Source: Bacillota bacterium
GTDB taxonomy: Bacteria; Bacillota; GCA-003054495; Carboxydocellales; JAJZSN01
Assembly (NCBI GenBank): GCA_021849745.1
Contig: JAJZSN010000015.1
Coordinates: 1-44,782, forward strand
DNA length: 44,782 nt
Direction of reading: 5' to 3'
The translations under genes were made by a program, and so were the position numbers. The notes beneath the pieces were generated by a model. The model was not told the DNA's origin, made no database searches, and worked only from the letters and a program-made list of their open reading frames with translations. Of this stretch, positions 16,525-25,292 are shown piece by piece. The stretch's first letter is position 1, and every line of letters starts with the position of its first letter.

Positions 16525-17604
16525 ATGAAAGCCAGACTAGTACTCGAAGACGGCACTATATTCGAAGGATTGGCCTTCGGTGCCACCGGCCAACAACACG
16601 GCGAAGTGGTCTTCAACACCAGCATGACCGGTTACCAAGAAATCCTCACCGACCCATCCTACTGCGGGGAAATCGTGGTCATGACCTATCCCCTCATCGG
16701 CAATTACGGTATCAATGAAGAGGACTTTGAGCATAAAAACTCCTTTGTCCGGGGCTTTGTGGTCCGGGAAATGTGCGACCACCCAAGTAACTGGCGTTCC
16801 AGGCTGAAGCTGGAAGAATTCCTGGCCCAGCGGGGCATTATCGGCTTGTCCGGCATCGACACAAGGGCCTTAACCCGCCGCCTGCGTAACCACGGTACCA
16901 TGCGGGCCATCATCGCCACCGGCGACGAACCTGTAGAAAGCCTCATTGCTAAAGCTAAAGAGGCGCCCACCCTCACGGGCCAGCAACTGGTGCCCACCGT
17001 TACCACCAAGGAGCCCTACCGGCTGGAGAACAACGGTCACAAAGTGGTGGTCATGGACTTCGGAGCCAAGCAGAACATTAACCGCTGCCTCCATCACTTG
17101 GGCTGCGACCTGACAGTGGTCCCTGCCACCAGCACCGCTCAGGATATCCTGGCCCTGAATCCCGATGGCATCATGCTGTCCAACGGCCCAGGGGACCCCA
17201 AGGACGTGTCCTTCGCCATCGATACAGTACGCAACCTCATCGGACAGAAACCCATCTTCGGAATCTGTCTAGGCCACCAGATTCTTAGCCTGGCCATGGG
17301 AGGCGACACCTATAAACTTAAGTTCGGTCACCGGGGAGCTAATCACCCAGTTCAAGACATGGCTTCCGGTCGGGTTCATATCACCTCGCAGAACCATGGT
17401 TATGCCGTTGATGAAAAATCCCTGGATGGAAAAGATATTAACGTAACCCATCGTAATTTAAACGATAAAACCATTGAGGGTATTGAGCATAAATACCTGC
17501 CTGTGTTCTCAGTACAATACCACCCTGAAGCTTCACCGGGGCCTACCGATTCCAAGTACCTGTTTGAGCGGTTTATCCAGATGATGAACAGAGGGGAGAA
17601 GTAG
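16525..17604 (+). CDS. carA: Carbamoyl-phosphate synthase small (glutaminase) subunit
   Basis: CarA hydrolyses glutamine and channels ammonia to CarB. The 359-residue protein has the N-terminal CPSase small-chain domain ([11 protein letters not shown] near 37-47) and a class I glutamine amidotransferase domain with the nucleophile in GICLGHQ (C248) and the His-Glu pair in [10 protein letters not shown] near 335. SD AGGGAGGT precedes ATG. It ends 1 base before carB. It likely serves the pyr pathway given the operon. Confidence 0.97.
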   Translation: MKARLVLEDGTIFEGLAFGATGQQHGEVVFNTSMTGYQEILTDPSYCGEIVVMTYPLIGNYGINEEDFEHKNSFVRGFVVREMCDHPSNWRSRLKLEEFLAQRGIIGLSGIDTRALTRRLRNHGTMRAIIATGDEPVESLIAKAKEAPTLTGQQLVPTVTTKEPYRLENNGHKVVVMDFGAKQNINRCLHHLGCDLTVVPATSTAQDILALNPDGIMLSNGPGDPKDVSFAIDTVRNLIGQKPIFGICLGHQILSLAMGGDTYKLKFGHRGANHPVQDMASGRVHITSQNHGYAVDEKSLDGKDINVTHRNLNDKTIEGIEHKYLPVFSVQYHPEASPGPTDSKYLFERFIQMMNRGEK

Positions 17605-17605
17605 C

Positions 17606-20600
17606 ATGCCGAAAAGAGAAGGAATCAAGAAAGTACTAGTAATCGGCTCCGGGCCTATCATCATCGGCCAAGCCGCCGAATTTGACTATGCGGGCACCCA
17701 GGCCTGCCGGGCCCTCAAAGAAGAAGGCATGGAGGTAGTGCTGGTTAACTCCAACCCCGCAACCATCATGACCGATGCCAATATCGCCGATCGGGTCTAT
17801 ATCGAGCCTCTCACCCCCCAATTCGTCGCCAAAATCATCCGCCAGGAAAAACCTGACGGCTTACTGCCTACCCTGGGTGGTCAGGTAGGCCTCAATATCG
17901 CCTTGGCCTTGTCCGAGCAGGGCATCCTCCAACGGGAAGGGGTTAAACTTTTGGGTACCCCTTTGAGTGCCATCAAGCGTGCAGAAGATCGGGAAATGTT
18001 CCGTTCTATGATGTTGGAAATCGGTGAACCCATTCCAGTGAGTATCATTGTAGACAACCTAGAAGATGCCATGGCCTTTGCCAAAGAGGTAGGCTTACCT
18101 TTGATAGTTCGACCCGCTTATACCATGGGCGGTACCGGCGGCGGTATTGCCAATACTATGGAGGAGTTACGGGACATAACCATTAGGGGCCTGAAACACA
18201 GTATCATCAACCAGATATTACTGGAGCGCAGCGTGGCCGGCTGGAAGGAAATCGAGTATGAGGTCATGCGGGACAGCAATGACAACTGCATAACCATCTG
18301 TAACATGGAAAACATTGACCCTGTAGGTATTCACACCGGGGATAGCATTGTGGTGGCCCCCTCCCAGACTCTGGCCGATAAGGAATACCAGATGTTGCGT
18401 ACCGCCTCGCTGAAGATTATACGTGCCTTAGGCATTGAGGGCGGCTGCAACGTTCAGTATGCCCTTAATCCTGATAGTTTTGAATACATCGTCATCGAGG
18501 TTAACCCCCGGGTAAGCCGGTCTTCGGCCCTAGCCTCCAAAGCCACCGGTTACCCAATCGCCAAGGTGGCTGCCAAAATTGCCATCGGCCTGACCCTGGA
18601 CGAGATTATGAACGCCGTAACCGGCAAGACTTACGCCTGTTTCGAACCGGCCCTGGATTACTGCGTGGTCAAAATCCCCCGTTGGCCCTTTGATAAATTT
18701 GCCTTCGCCAACCGGGTGCTGGGCACCCAGATGAAGGCCACCGGTGAGGTCATGGCCATTGACCGCACTTTCGAGGCGGCCCTGATGAAAGCTGTTCGCT
18801 CCTTGGAAATAGGGGTCTTTGGCCTGCGGGTCAAGGGCATGGACCAAGCCCCTTGGGAAGACCTCCTGGGCAAAATGACCAACCCCGATGATGAGCGCCT
18901 TTTCGTGGTTGCCGAGGCCATGCGTAGAGGGAAAACTATTCAGGAACTCCACGACATTACCAAGATCAACCTGTGGTTCCTGGAAAAAATCAAAAGAATC
19001 GTGGACTGTGAACTGGAACTCATCGCCGAAGGCAAAAAGGACGGCAGGATTTCCACGCAACTGCTCAAAAAAGCCAAACACTTGGGCCTCGCCGATATTT
19101 ACATCGCCCAGGTTACCGGCCTGTCCGAGGCTGATATCCGTAACTGGCGCAAGGAAGAAGGAACGGCCCCAGTTTATAAAATGGTAGATACCTGTGCCGC
19201 CGAGTTCGAGGCGGTCACTCCCTACTATTATTCAGCTTACGAAGGTGAAGACGAAGCTGAACCTGATAACGTTAAGAAAGCCCTGGTGCTGGGCTCCGGC
19301 CCCATCCGCATCGGCCAGGGTATCGAGTTCGATTACTGTTCAGTGCACTCGGTTTGGGCCCTGCAAGAAGCCGGGTACCAGACGGTCATCATCAATAACA
19401 ACCCGGAGACGGTTAGTACAGACTTTGACACCGCCGATAGGCTATATTTCGAGCCTCTAATTCCTGAAGATGTGCTGAATGTAATAGAAAAAGAAAAACC
19501 CGAAGGCGTAGTGGTTCAATTTGGCGGCCAAACCGCTATTAACCTAGCAGAACCGTTGGCTAAAGCGGGAGTAAAAATCATCGGTACCCAAGTGGAAGAT
19601 ATCGACCGGGCCGAAGACCGGGAGCTGTTTGACCAACTCCTTACCGAGCTTGGTATCCCCAAACCACCGGGCCGTACCGCTTTTTCGGTGGAAGAATCCA
19701 TCAAAATCGCCCAAGAAATCAGTTTTCCGGTGCTGGTTCGTCCTTCCTACGTCCTGGGCGGCCGGGCCATGGAAATTGTTTATAACGAGGACGAACTCCT
19801 TTCCTATATGCAGCATGCCGTGGACATTTCCCCCAAGCACCCGGTGCTGGTAGACAAGTACATGGTGGGCCATGAAGTGGAAGTAGACGCCATCTGTGAC
19901 GGGGAAACGGTCATCATCCCCGGAATCATGGAGCATATCGAAAGAGCGGGTGTTCACTCCGGTGACAGTATAGCCGTTTACCCGGCCCATAACCTGGATA
20001 AACAGCTCATCGACAGTGTTATTGACTACACCATTCGCCTGTCTAGGGCCTTAAAGGTCAAAGGGTTGCTCAACATCCAGTTTGTTGTCCATGAAAACCA
20101 GGTCTATGTCATCGAGGTAAATCCCCGCTCCAGCCGTACCGTGCCTTATCTCAGCAAGGTCACCGGCATCCCCATGGTGAGCCTGGCTACCAAAGCGGCC
20201 CTGGGCCAATCCCTGAAGGAACTGGGCTATGAAACCGGCTTGGTGCCGCCTCCTGCTTATTATGCGGTAAAGGCTCCGGTGTTCTCCTTTGCCAAGCTCC
20301 TCCAGGTGGATACCTCCCTCGGCCCGGAAATGAAGTCCACCGGGGAAGTCATGGGTGTTGATGAAAATTTCGACCTGGCCTTCTACAAGGCCCTGGTAGC
20401 GGCCGGGTTGAGTATTCCCCAAAAAGGCACCATCTTGGTTACCATTGCAGATAAAGACAAAGAAGAAGCCATTCCCTTGGTGGAAGGCTTCGCCAAGCTG
20501 GGCTTCAGGATTATTGCCACTTGTGGTACCGCTAAATCCTTAAAGGATGCAGGGATTCCGGTGGAAAAAGTGAATAAAATAGGGGAGGGGTCGCCCCATA

Positions 20601-20824
20601 TTATCGACCTGATTAAGAAAGACCAGATCCAGTTGGTTATCAATACCTTAACCAGGGGTAAAAGGCCGGAGCGGGACGGCTTCCAGATTCGCCGGGCCGC
20701 TGTGGAGCATGCCATTCCTTGTCTGACTTCTTTGGATACTACCAGGGTTATACTTCAGGTGTTGAGTACTTTGGAGGCGGGGCAGAAGATTAAGTTGACT
20801 CCTCTTCAGGAGTACCTTGCATAG
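17606..20824 (+). CDS. carB: Carbamoyl-phosphate synthase large subunit
   Basis: CarB makes carbamoyl phosphate from bicarbonate, ammonia and two ATP. The 1072-residue protein shows the expected internal duplication: each half starts with a pre-ATP-grasp motif ([21 protein letters not shown] at about 10 and [17 protein letters not shown] at about 563) and has an ATP-grasp domain with [21 protein letters not shown] or [21 protein letters not shown]. The last ~130 residues form the MGS-like allosteric domain where UMP normally binds. The length is full. GC-rich codons match carA and pyrC. Confidence 0.97.
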   Translation: MPKREGIKKVLVIGSGPIIIGQAAEFDYAGTQACRALKEEGMEVVLVNSNPATIMTDANIADRVYIEPLTPQFVAKIIRQEKPDGLLPTLGGQVGLNIALALSEQGILQREGVKLLGTPLSAIKRAEDREMFRSMMLEIGEPIPVSIIVDNLEDAMAFAKEVGLPLIVRPAYTMGGTGGGIANTMEELRDITIRGLKHSIINQILLERSVAGWKEIEYEVMRDSNDNCITICNMENIDPVGIHTGDSIVVAPSQTLADKEYQMLRTASLKIIRALGIEGGCNVQYALNPDSFEYIVIEVNPRVSRSSALASKATGYPIAKVAAKIAIGLTLDEIMNAVTGKTYACFEPALDYCVVKIPRWPFDKFAFANRVLGTQMKATGEVMAIDRTFEAALMKAVRSLEIGVFGLRVKGMDQAPWEDLLGKMTNPDDERLFVVAEAMRRGKTIQELHDITKINLWFLEKIKRIVDCELELIAEGKKDGRISTQLLKKAKHLGLADIYIAQVTGLSEADIRNWRKEEGTAPVYKMVDTCAAEFEAVTPYYYSAYEGEDEAEPDNVKKALVLGSGPIRIGQGIEFDYCSVHSVWALQEAGYQTVIINNNPETVSTDFDTADRLYFEPLIPEDVLNVIEKEKPEGVVVQFGGQTAINLAEPLAKAGVKIIGTQVEDIDRAEDRELFDQLLTELGIPKPPGRTAFSVEESIKIAQEISFPVLVRPSYVLGGRAMEIVYNEDELLSYMQHAVDISPKHPVLVDKYMVGHEVEVDAICDGETVIIPGIMEHIERAGVHSGDSIAVYPAHNLDKQLIDSVIDYTIRLSRALKVKGLLNIQFVVHENQVYVIEVNPRSSRTVPYLSKVTGIPMVSLATKAALGQSLKELGYETGLVPPPAYYAVKAPVFSFAKLLQVDTSLGPEMKSTGEVMGVDENFDLAFYKALVAAGLSIPQKGTILVTIADKDKEEAIPLVEGFAKLGFRIIATCGTAKSLKDAGIPVEKVNKIGEGSPHIIDLIKKDQIQLVINTLTRGKRPERDGFQIRRAAVEHAIPCLTSLDTTRVILQVLSTLEAGQKIKLTPLQEYLA

Positions 20825-20849
20825 TTTGTGGTGGGAGGAAAGGGGGGCT

Positions 20850-20953
20850 GGTTCGTAGTTCGTAGTTCATAGTTCATAGTTCGTAGTTGTTTCTGCTGGA
20901 CATTTCTATAGGGCGATTTTCAACTATGAACTAAGAACCATGAACTATGAACC
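20850..20953 (+). repeat. Large inverted array of heptamer-type repeats
   Basis: The left arm (20850-20889) consists of GTTCGTA and GTTCATA units ending in GTTG; the right arm (20921-20953) begins CAACTATGAACT and ends in TATGAACC. The arms are complementary and enclose about 31 bases. The folded RNA would be a strong hairpin between carB and pyrK, without a clear T tail. Confidence 0.75.
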
Positions 20954-21015
20954 GATATGCCTTCACGGGCTACCCAACGCACCCGGGTGCGGCTCATTAC
21001 AGAATAAACCCCTTT

Positions 21016-21034
21016 CCTATGCATGCATGTAAAA
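21016..21034 (-). repeat. 19-nt match to the flank of structured element 2
   Basis: Its reverse complement TTTTACATGCATGCATAGG is identical to 16302-16320, the sequence that runs into the left end of structured element 2. Here no element follows. Confidence 0.6.
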
Positions 21035-21065
21035 GATAAAAACCTCAATTAAGGAGGTCTTAGGT

Positions 21066-21869
21066 TTGTCTCTTCAAGAATTTGCTCAAGTCAAAACTCA
21101 TCAGGAAATCTCCCCCGGTCACTACCTGCTGACCCTGCGGGCGCCTCGTATTACTGAGGTGGCTCGGCCGGGGCAGTTTGTGCATGTTAAATGCAGCCCT
21201 GCTATGGATCCTCTTTTGCGGCGGCCCATAAGCTTGCACTACATAAATAAAGCGGCGGGGACCATTACTCTCCTTTACCATGTGGTGGGACGGGGGACCC
21301 AGCTTCTTTCTCAGGTGAGAGAAGGGGAAACCCTGGATATTATGGGACCTTTGGGCAAGGGTTTCACCTTGCCGGATAAACCCGGCCACGTTCTGGTGGT
21401 GGGAGGCGGTATCGGTACCGCACCCTTGTTGCCCTTGGTGGAGGCTCTGCTGGAAAAAGACCACCGGGTGACGGCGGTTATGGGGGCGAGGTCGGAGGAG
21501 TTCCTGCTGGGTATTGATCAATTGGCCGGTCTTGGTGCGGAAGTGCATCTGGTCACCGATGACGGCAGCAGGGGCCACAAGGGATTTGTTACCGACCTGG
21601 TGGAAAGAATAATTACCGGGGAAAGAGTAGATTTTGCCTATATCTGCGGGCCTACTCCTATGATGAAGGCCACTTCCCGGTTGTTCATCAAAGCCGGTAT
21701 CCCCGGCCAGGTTTCTTTGGAGGAACGGATGGGCTGCGGTGTGGGAGCTTGTTTGGCTTGTGTCTGCAAAGGGCAGCTACCAGCTACCAGCTACACCAGC
21801 TTTGACTATAAGAAAGTCTGTGTCGACGGGCCGGTCTTTAACCTGGAGGAGGTGGTCTGGGATGAGTAG
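21066..21869 (+). CDS. pyrK: Dihydroorotate dehydrogenase B electron-transfer subunit
   Basis: PyrK carries FAD and a [2Fe-2S] cluster and passes electrons from PyrD to NAD+. The 267-residue protein starts at TTG 21066 after AAGGAGGT. It has the ferredoxin-reductase motifs RRPISLHY (about 48-55) and [11 protein letters not shown] (about 116-126), and the C-terminal cluster ligands in [14 protein letters not shown] with a last Cys in KVCVDGPVF. The loop before this last Cys ([12 protein letters not shown]) is encoded by CAGCTAC-type heptamer repeats at 21773-21800, like those in the intergenic gaps, and seems longer than usual. Overlaps pyrD by 8 bases. Confidence 0.95.
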   Translation: MSLQEFAQVKTHQEISPGHYLLTLRAPRITEVARPGQFVHVKCSPAMDPLLRRPISLHYINKAAGTITLLYHVVGRGTQLLSQVREGETLDIMGPLGKGFTLPDKPGHVLVVGGGIGTAPLLPLVEALLEKDHRVTAVMGARSEEFLLGIDQLAGLGAEVHLVTDDGSRGHKGFVTDLVERIITGERVDFAYICGPTPMMKATSRLFIKAGIPGQVSLEERMGCGVGACLACVCKGQLPATSYTSFDYKKVCVDGPVFNLEEVVWDE

Positions 21870-22785
21870 AGTTAACCTTGGGGTCAACCTGGGCGGCATA
21901 GCTATGAAAAACCCAGTGACCACTGCTTCGGGGACTTTTGGTTTCGGGCCGGAATATGCGGATTATGTGGATCTCAATAAGCTGGGGGCTATTGTGGTCA
22001 AGGGAACAACGTTGGAGCCTCGGCTGGGCAATCCAACTCCCCGGATTGTGGAAACTCCCGGCGGTATGCTCAATGCCATCGGCCTGCAGAATCCCGGTGT
22101 GGACCGTTTAATTAGTGACACCTTGCCTTATCTTAAGGCTTATGACACCCCGGTCATCGTTAACATAGCGGGTAATTCTCTGGAGGATTATGCTGAAATC
22201 GCCGGCCGCCTGGACAAGGCCCAGGGGGTTGCAGGGCTGGAGGTTAACATCTCTTGCCCCAATGTCAAAAAGGGCGGCCTCCAGTTTGGAACCGTGCCTG
22301 AAATGGCTTACGAAGCCATCAAAGCGGTGCGGGACAACACCAAACTCCCTGTTATCGCCAAACTGTCCCCCAATGTCACCAGCATCACCGACATGGCGGA
22401 AGCGGTGGCCAAGGCGGGGGCCGATGCCATTGCCCTTATCAATACCCTGCTGGGTATGGCCATCGATATCCGCACCCGTAAGCCCATTCTGGGCAACGTG
22501 GTGGGCGGTTTGTCCGGACCAGCGGTGAAGCCGGTGGCGGTGCGCATGGTCTGGCAGGTGGCCCAGGCTGTCAATCTGCCCATTCTGGGCATAGGAGGCA
22601 TCATGACTGCCGAAGATGCCATTGAGTTCATTCTGGCGGGAGCTACGGCGGTGGCCATTGGAACGGCAAACTTCGTAAACCCCAGGGCCACCATGGATGT
22701 GGCCGAAGGAATTGAAAACTACTGCCTCGATAACGGAATTGAAGACATCACTCAACTGGTTGGAGCGGCCTGGAAAAAAGCTTAA
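21862..22785 (+). CDS. pyrD: Dihydroorotate dehydrogenase, class 1B catalytic subunit
   Basis: PyrD oxidises dihydroorotate to orotate with FMN and hands electrons to PyrK. I place the start at ATG 21862, within the end of pyrK and after GGAGGTGG, giving 307 residues; an ORF from 21739 is only an open frame. Motifs: [12 protein letters not shown] near 15-27, [13 protein letters not shown] with the catalytic Cys near 131, [11 protein letters not shown], and [14 protein letters not shown]. pyrE and pyrF are not present downstream, so the pathway is completed elsewhere. Confidence 0.96.
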   Translation: MSRVNLGVNLGGIAMKNPVTTASGTFGFGPEYADYVDLNKLGAIVVKGTTLEPRLGNPTPRIVETPGGMLNAIGLQNPGVDRLISDTLPYLKAYDTPVIVNIAGNSLEDYAEIAGRLDKAQGVAGLEVNISCPNVKKGGLQFGTVPEMAYEAIKAVRDNTKLPVIAKLSPNVTSITDMAEAVAKAGADAIALINTLLGMAIDIRTRKPILGNVVGGLSGPAVKPVAVRMVWQVAQAVNLPILGIGGIMTAEDAIEFILAGATAVAIGTANFVNPRATMDVAEGIENYCLDNGIEDITQLVGAAWKKA

Positions 22786-22847
22786 AGGATAAAAATATTT
22801 TTTGTCGAATCTAACCTAGGTATTATCCTAATGGGAGGTTTGATTGC

Positions 22848-23333
22848 GTGAATGCACTAGTCGCAGTAATTATGGGCAGCAAATCCGACTGGCCCGTGAT
22901 GAAAGAAGCATGTTTAATCCTAGAGGAACTGGGTGTTCCCTATGAGAAAAAGATAGTTTCCGCCCACCGGACTCCGGACTGGATGTTCCAGTTCACCGAA
23001 ACCGCCATTGACCGGGGAATTAAGGTCATCATCGCCGGAGCGGGAGGAGCGGCCCACCTGCCCGGCATGGTGGCGGCTAAGACCGTCCTGCCTGTCATCG
23101 GTGTACCTGTACCGGCTACCCAGCTTCAGGGCATGGACGCCTTACTTTCCATCGTCCAAATGCCCGGCGGGGTCCCTGTGGCCACCGTGGCCATCGGAGC
23201 CAGCGGGGCCAAAAATGCCGGCCTCTTGGCGGCCCAAATCCTGGCCATCAATGACCAGCAACTCCAGCAGAAGCTGAAGAACCGCCGAGAAGAAACCGCC
23301 AGGCAGGTAATGGAAGACGGAGAGTGGTCCTAA
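22848..23333 (+). CDS. purE: N5-carboxyaminoimidazole ribonucleotide mutase
   Basis: PurE converts N5-CAIR to CAIR in purine synthesis. The 161-residue protein starts at GTG 22848, about 9 bases after GGGAGG. It has the class I signature GSKSDWP (10-16), SAHRTPD with H40, and [13 protein letters not shown]. Co-occurrence with purK shows it is the bacterial class that uses N5-CAIR. The stop TAA overlaps the purK ATG (TAATG). Confidence 0.96.
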   Translation: MNALVAVIMGSKSDWPVMKEACLILEELGVPYEKKIVSAHRTPDWMFQFTETAIDRGIKVIIAGAGGAAHLPGMVAAKTVLPVIGVPVPATQLQGMDALLSIVQMPGGVPVATVAIGASGAKNAGLLAAQILAINDQQLQQKLKNRREETARQVMEDGEWS

Positions 23334-24463
23334 TGGCGGAGAAGATAATCCTCCCCGTCTCCACTGTTGGCATTTTGGGCGGGGGTCAATTGGGACGAAT
23401 GATGGCCATCGAAGCTAAGAAGATGGGTTATGACGTGATTTGCTTGGATCCTACTCCCGACTCTCCCTGCGGACAGGTTGCCGATGACCAGATTGTGGCC
23501 GAACTGGACGACTTGGAGGCTGCCGTCAAGCTGGCTGAGAGGTCGGATGTGGTGATTTATGAGTTTGAGAATATTGATGTCCGGTTGGTAGAAGAACTGG
23601 AGAAAAAATATTATCTCCCCCAAGGCAGCAAAATCCTTTCCATCGCCCAGGACAGGATTAAGGAAAAGACCGAGATTCAAAAAGCCGGTTTCCCGGTGGT
23701 GCCTTTCCATGTGGTCAGAAACCAGGACGACCTGGAAAAGGGAGTAACCGAATTGGGCTACCCCTGTGTGTTAAAAACGGCCCGGGGAGGTTATGACGGC
23801 AAGGGTCAACTGGTTTTGAAAAGCCCCCGGGACTTGGGCGAAGCCACAGAAATGCTCCAGGCCCCCGGTATGGAATGGGTTTTAGAGAAGATGATTACTT
23901 TCACCCATGAGGCTTCCGCCATCGTGGCCAGGAACCAAAAGGGTGAAGTGGCAGTCTTCCCGGTGGCGGAGAACATTCATAGGAATAATATTCTGTTTAT
24001 GTCCATTGTGCCGCCTCGGATAGGGTCGGAGATGGAAAAGGAAGCGGCGAGGATTGCCAAGGAGATGGCCCAGGCTTTTAACCTTGTAGGTTTGCTGGCC
24101 ATTGAGTTTTTCGTCACCCCTGAGGGCTTGCTGGTGAATGAGATTGCCCCCCGACCCCATAATTCGGGTCATTATACCTGGGATGGCTGTTATGTTTCCC
24201 AGTTTGAGCAGATTATCCGGGCCGTTTGCGGACTGCCTCTGGGTACTACAGAGTTGTTAAGTCCTGTGGTAATGGTGAATATACTGGGGGAGGATATGGC
24301 TGACGTATTGAATGAGTTGCCCAAGTTTGCGGATAATGTGAAGTTGCACCTTTATGGAAAGAGGGGTGCCGCGGAGCCAAAGCGGAAGATGGGCCATTTG
24401 ACGGTTAAGACCGGTCAACCTGAAGAGGTTATAGCTTGGGTTAATAGTTTTTATCCTGAATGA
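23333..24463 (+). CDS. purK: N5-carboxyaminoimidazole ribonucleotide synthase
   Basis: PurK makes N5-CAIR from AIR, bicarbonate and ATP. The 376-residue ATP-grasp protein begins at ATG 23333; a GTG nine bases earlier is unlikely. It shows GILGGGQLGRMM at the start, TARGGYDGKGQ in the ATP-binding region, and NEIAPRPHNSGHYT near 270. The gene is translationally coupled to purE. It is followed by a clear terminator, ending the block. Confidence 0.96.
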   Translation: MAEKIILPVSTVGILGGGQLGRMMAIEAKKMGYDVICLDPTPDSPCGQVADDQIVAELDDLEAAVKLAERSDVVIYEFENIDVRLVEELEKKYYLPQGSKILSIAQDRIKEKTEIQKAGFPVVPFHVVRNQDDLEKGVTELGYPCVLKTARGGYDGKGQLVLKSPRDLGEATEMLQAPGMEWVLEKMITFTHEASAIVARNQKGEVAVFPVAENIHRNNILFMSIVPPRIGSEMEKEAARIAKEMAQAFNLVGLLAIEFFVTPEGLLVNEIAPRPHNSGHYTWDGCYVSQFEQIIRAVCGLPLGTTELLSPVVMVNILGEDMADVLNELPKFADNVKLHLYGKRGAAEPKRKMGHLTVKTGQPEEVIAWVNSFYPE

Positions 24464-24489
24464 GCCGTGAAAGGGATAGTAATTAACAA

Positions 24490-24528
24490 GGTTTGAGACT
24501 AAGATACTCAAGCCTTTTATTTTTTTTC
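24490..24528 (+). terminator. Intrinsic terminator after purK
   Basis: GGTTTGAG (24490-24497) pairs with CTCAAGCC (24507-24514, one G-U), followed by TTTTATTTTTTTT. Confidence 0.88.
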
Positions 24529-24611
24529 AGGAAAGTATATGTTGTCGACTATTGTTGATAACTGGTAAATAAAAGTGGGCTGTCTACGCTTTTGTGTTAT
24601 CCATGTAATTT

Positions 24612-24716
24612 CAGAGGCAACAGGATGATTTAGACAGTGCCGAATATCTTCTCAAAATGCATCCTGTTCCAATTGAAATCATAATAAAAACTTGCATCTT
24701 CAAAAGGGAGAAGTAA
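24612..24716 (+). pseudogene. HEPN-domain-like remnant
   Basis: The frame reads QRQQDDLDSAEYLLKMHPVP, the typical first helix of HEPN proteins (D-L-x-x-A-x-Y-L-L), then loses similarity and stops at 24714. There is no start codon and no Rx4-6H active site. Bases 24529-24611 hold nothing recognisable. From 24707 to 24837 another frame is open (ending in VGGRIKKMY), also without a start; it may be debris of another gene. I see no functional gene between 24464 and 24902. Confidence 0.4.
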
Positions 24717-24831
24717 CGCCGCTGGGCATAATTAATGACCCTAACGGTTTTGGTGATGAATTATTAGAGTATGCTCTTTCAGTAATCAGTAAAGCACAGG
24801 GAATTGTCGGCGGTAGGATTAAGAAAATGTA

Positions 24832-24891
24832 TTGACTTTTTGATTCTACAAATATAGAATGACAATATAAGTTATTCGTCAACTGTAGAAT
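24832..24891 (+). promoter_or_regulatory. blaI promoter with two BlaI-type operators
   Basis: TTGACT (24832-24837), a 17-bp spacer and TAGAAT (24855-24860). A palindrome ATTCTACAAATATAGAAT (24843-24860) covers the spacer and -10. A second site of the same length and ends, ATTCGTCAACTGTAGAAT, lies at 24874-24891; the centres are 31 bp apart, about three helical turns. TACA/TGTA half-sites are known for BlaI/MecI repressors. Confidence 0.75.
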
Positions 24892-24902
24892 GGAGTGTAA
24901 TC

Positions 24903-25289
24903 ATGAGTAAGATAATCAAACGATTGCCAAATTCAGAGCTTGAAATCATGATGATTATATGGGAGTCAAACGAACCTGTTACTTCGGCATATGTATGTGA
25001 AAAACTGAAGGATAAAAAGAAATGGAAAATTACTTCAGTTTTGACGTTTCTCTCGCGATTGGTGGAAAAAGGATTTGTTGCAAGCACGCGCAAGGGGAAA
25101 ATCAATATTTATTCCGCCGTTATCGGGGAGCAGGAGTATCTCGAGAGTGAGGGTAAATCATTTTTGGAGAAATTATATGGCAATTCTCTTACAACATTTG
25201 TTTCCTCGCTCTATAAAAACAACGCGATTAGCGATGATGACCTTGCAGAACTACGGAAGTTTATTGAAAAAGCAACAAAGGGGGAATAG
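24903..25289 (+). CDS. blaI: BlaI/MecI-family transcriptional repressor
   Basis: A 128-residue winged-helix repressor. The N-terminal domain has the family pattern RLPNSELEIMMIIWESNEPVTSAYVCEKL followed by WKITSVLTFLSRLVEKGFV (helix-turn-helix and wing), and a C-terminal dimerisation part ends near KKATKGE. BlaI dimers repress their own operon and a target gene until the partner BlaR1 protease causes their cleavage. The operators just upstream suggest autoregulation. It sits 3 bases before the blaR1-like gene. No beta-lactamase gene is in the window, so the regulated function is unknown. Confidence 0.9.
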   Translation: MSKIIKRLPNSELEIMMIIWESNEPVTSAYVCEKLKDKKKWKITSVLTFLSRLVEKGFVASTRKGKINIYSAVIGEQEYLESEGKSFLEKLYGNSLTTFVSSLYKNNAISDDDLAELRKFIEKATKGE

Positions 25290-25292
25290 TCT

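Noticed and set aside
18530..19081. 183-codon minus-strand open frame opposite carB
   Set aside because: Lies fully within carB and reads as low-complexity complement of conserved codons; carB is certain.
20850..20953. CRISPR array
   Set aside because: The repeat period is only about 7 bases with no spacers; it is a heptamer array with an inverted second arm.
22108..22755. 215-codon minus-strand open frame opposite pyrD
   Set aside because: Shadow frame of a GC-rich, strongly conserved gene; rich in His/Gly from complementing codons, with no SD or family motif.
24700..24882. 60-codon minus-strand frame before blaI
   Set aside because: It runs against the blaI promoter, has no SD and shows no family; better explained as a shadow of debris.
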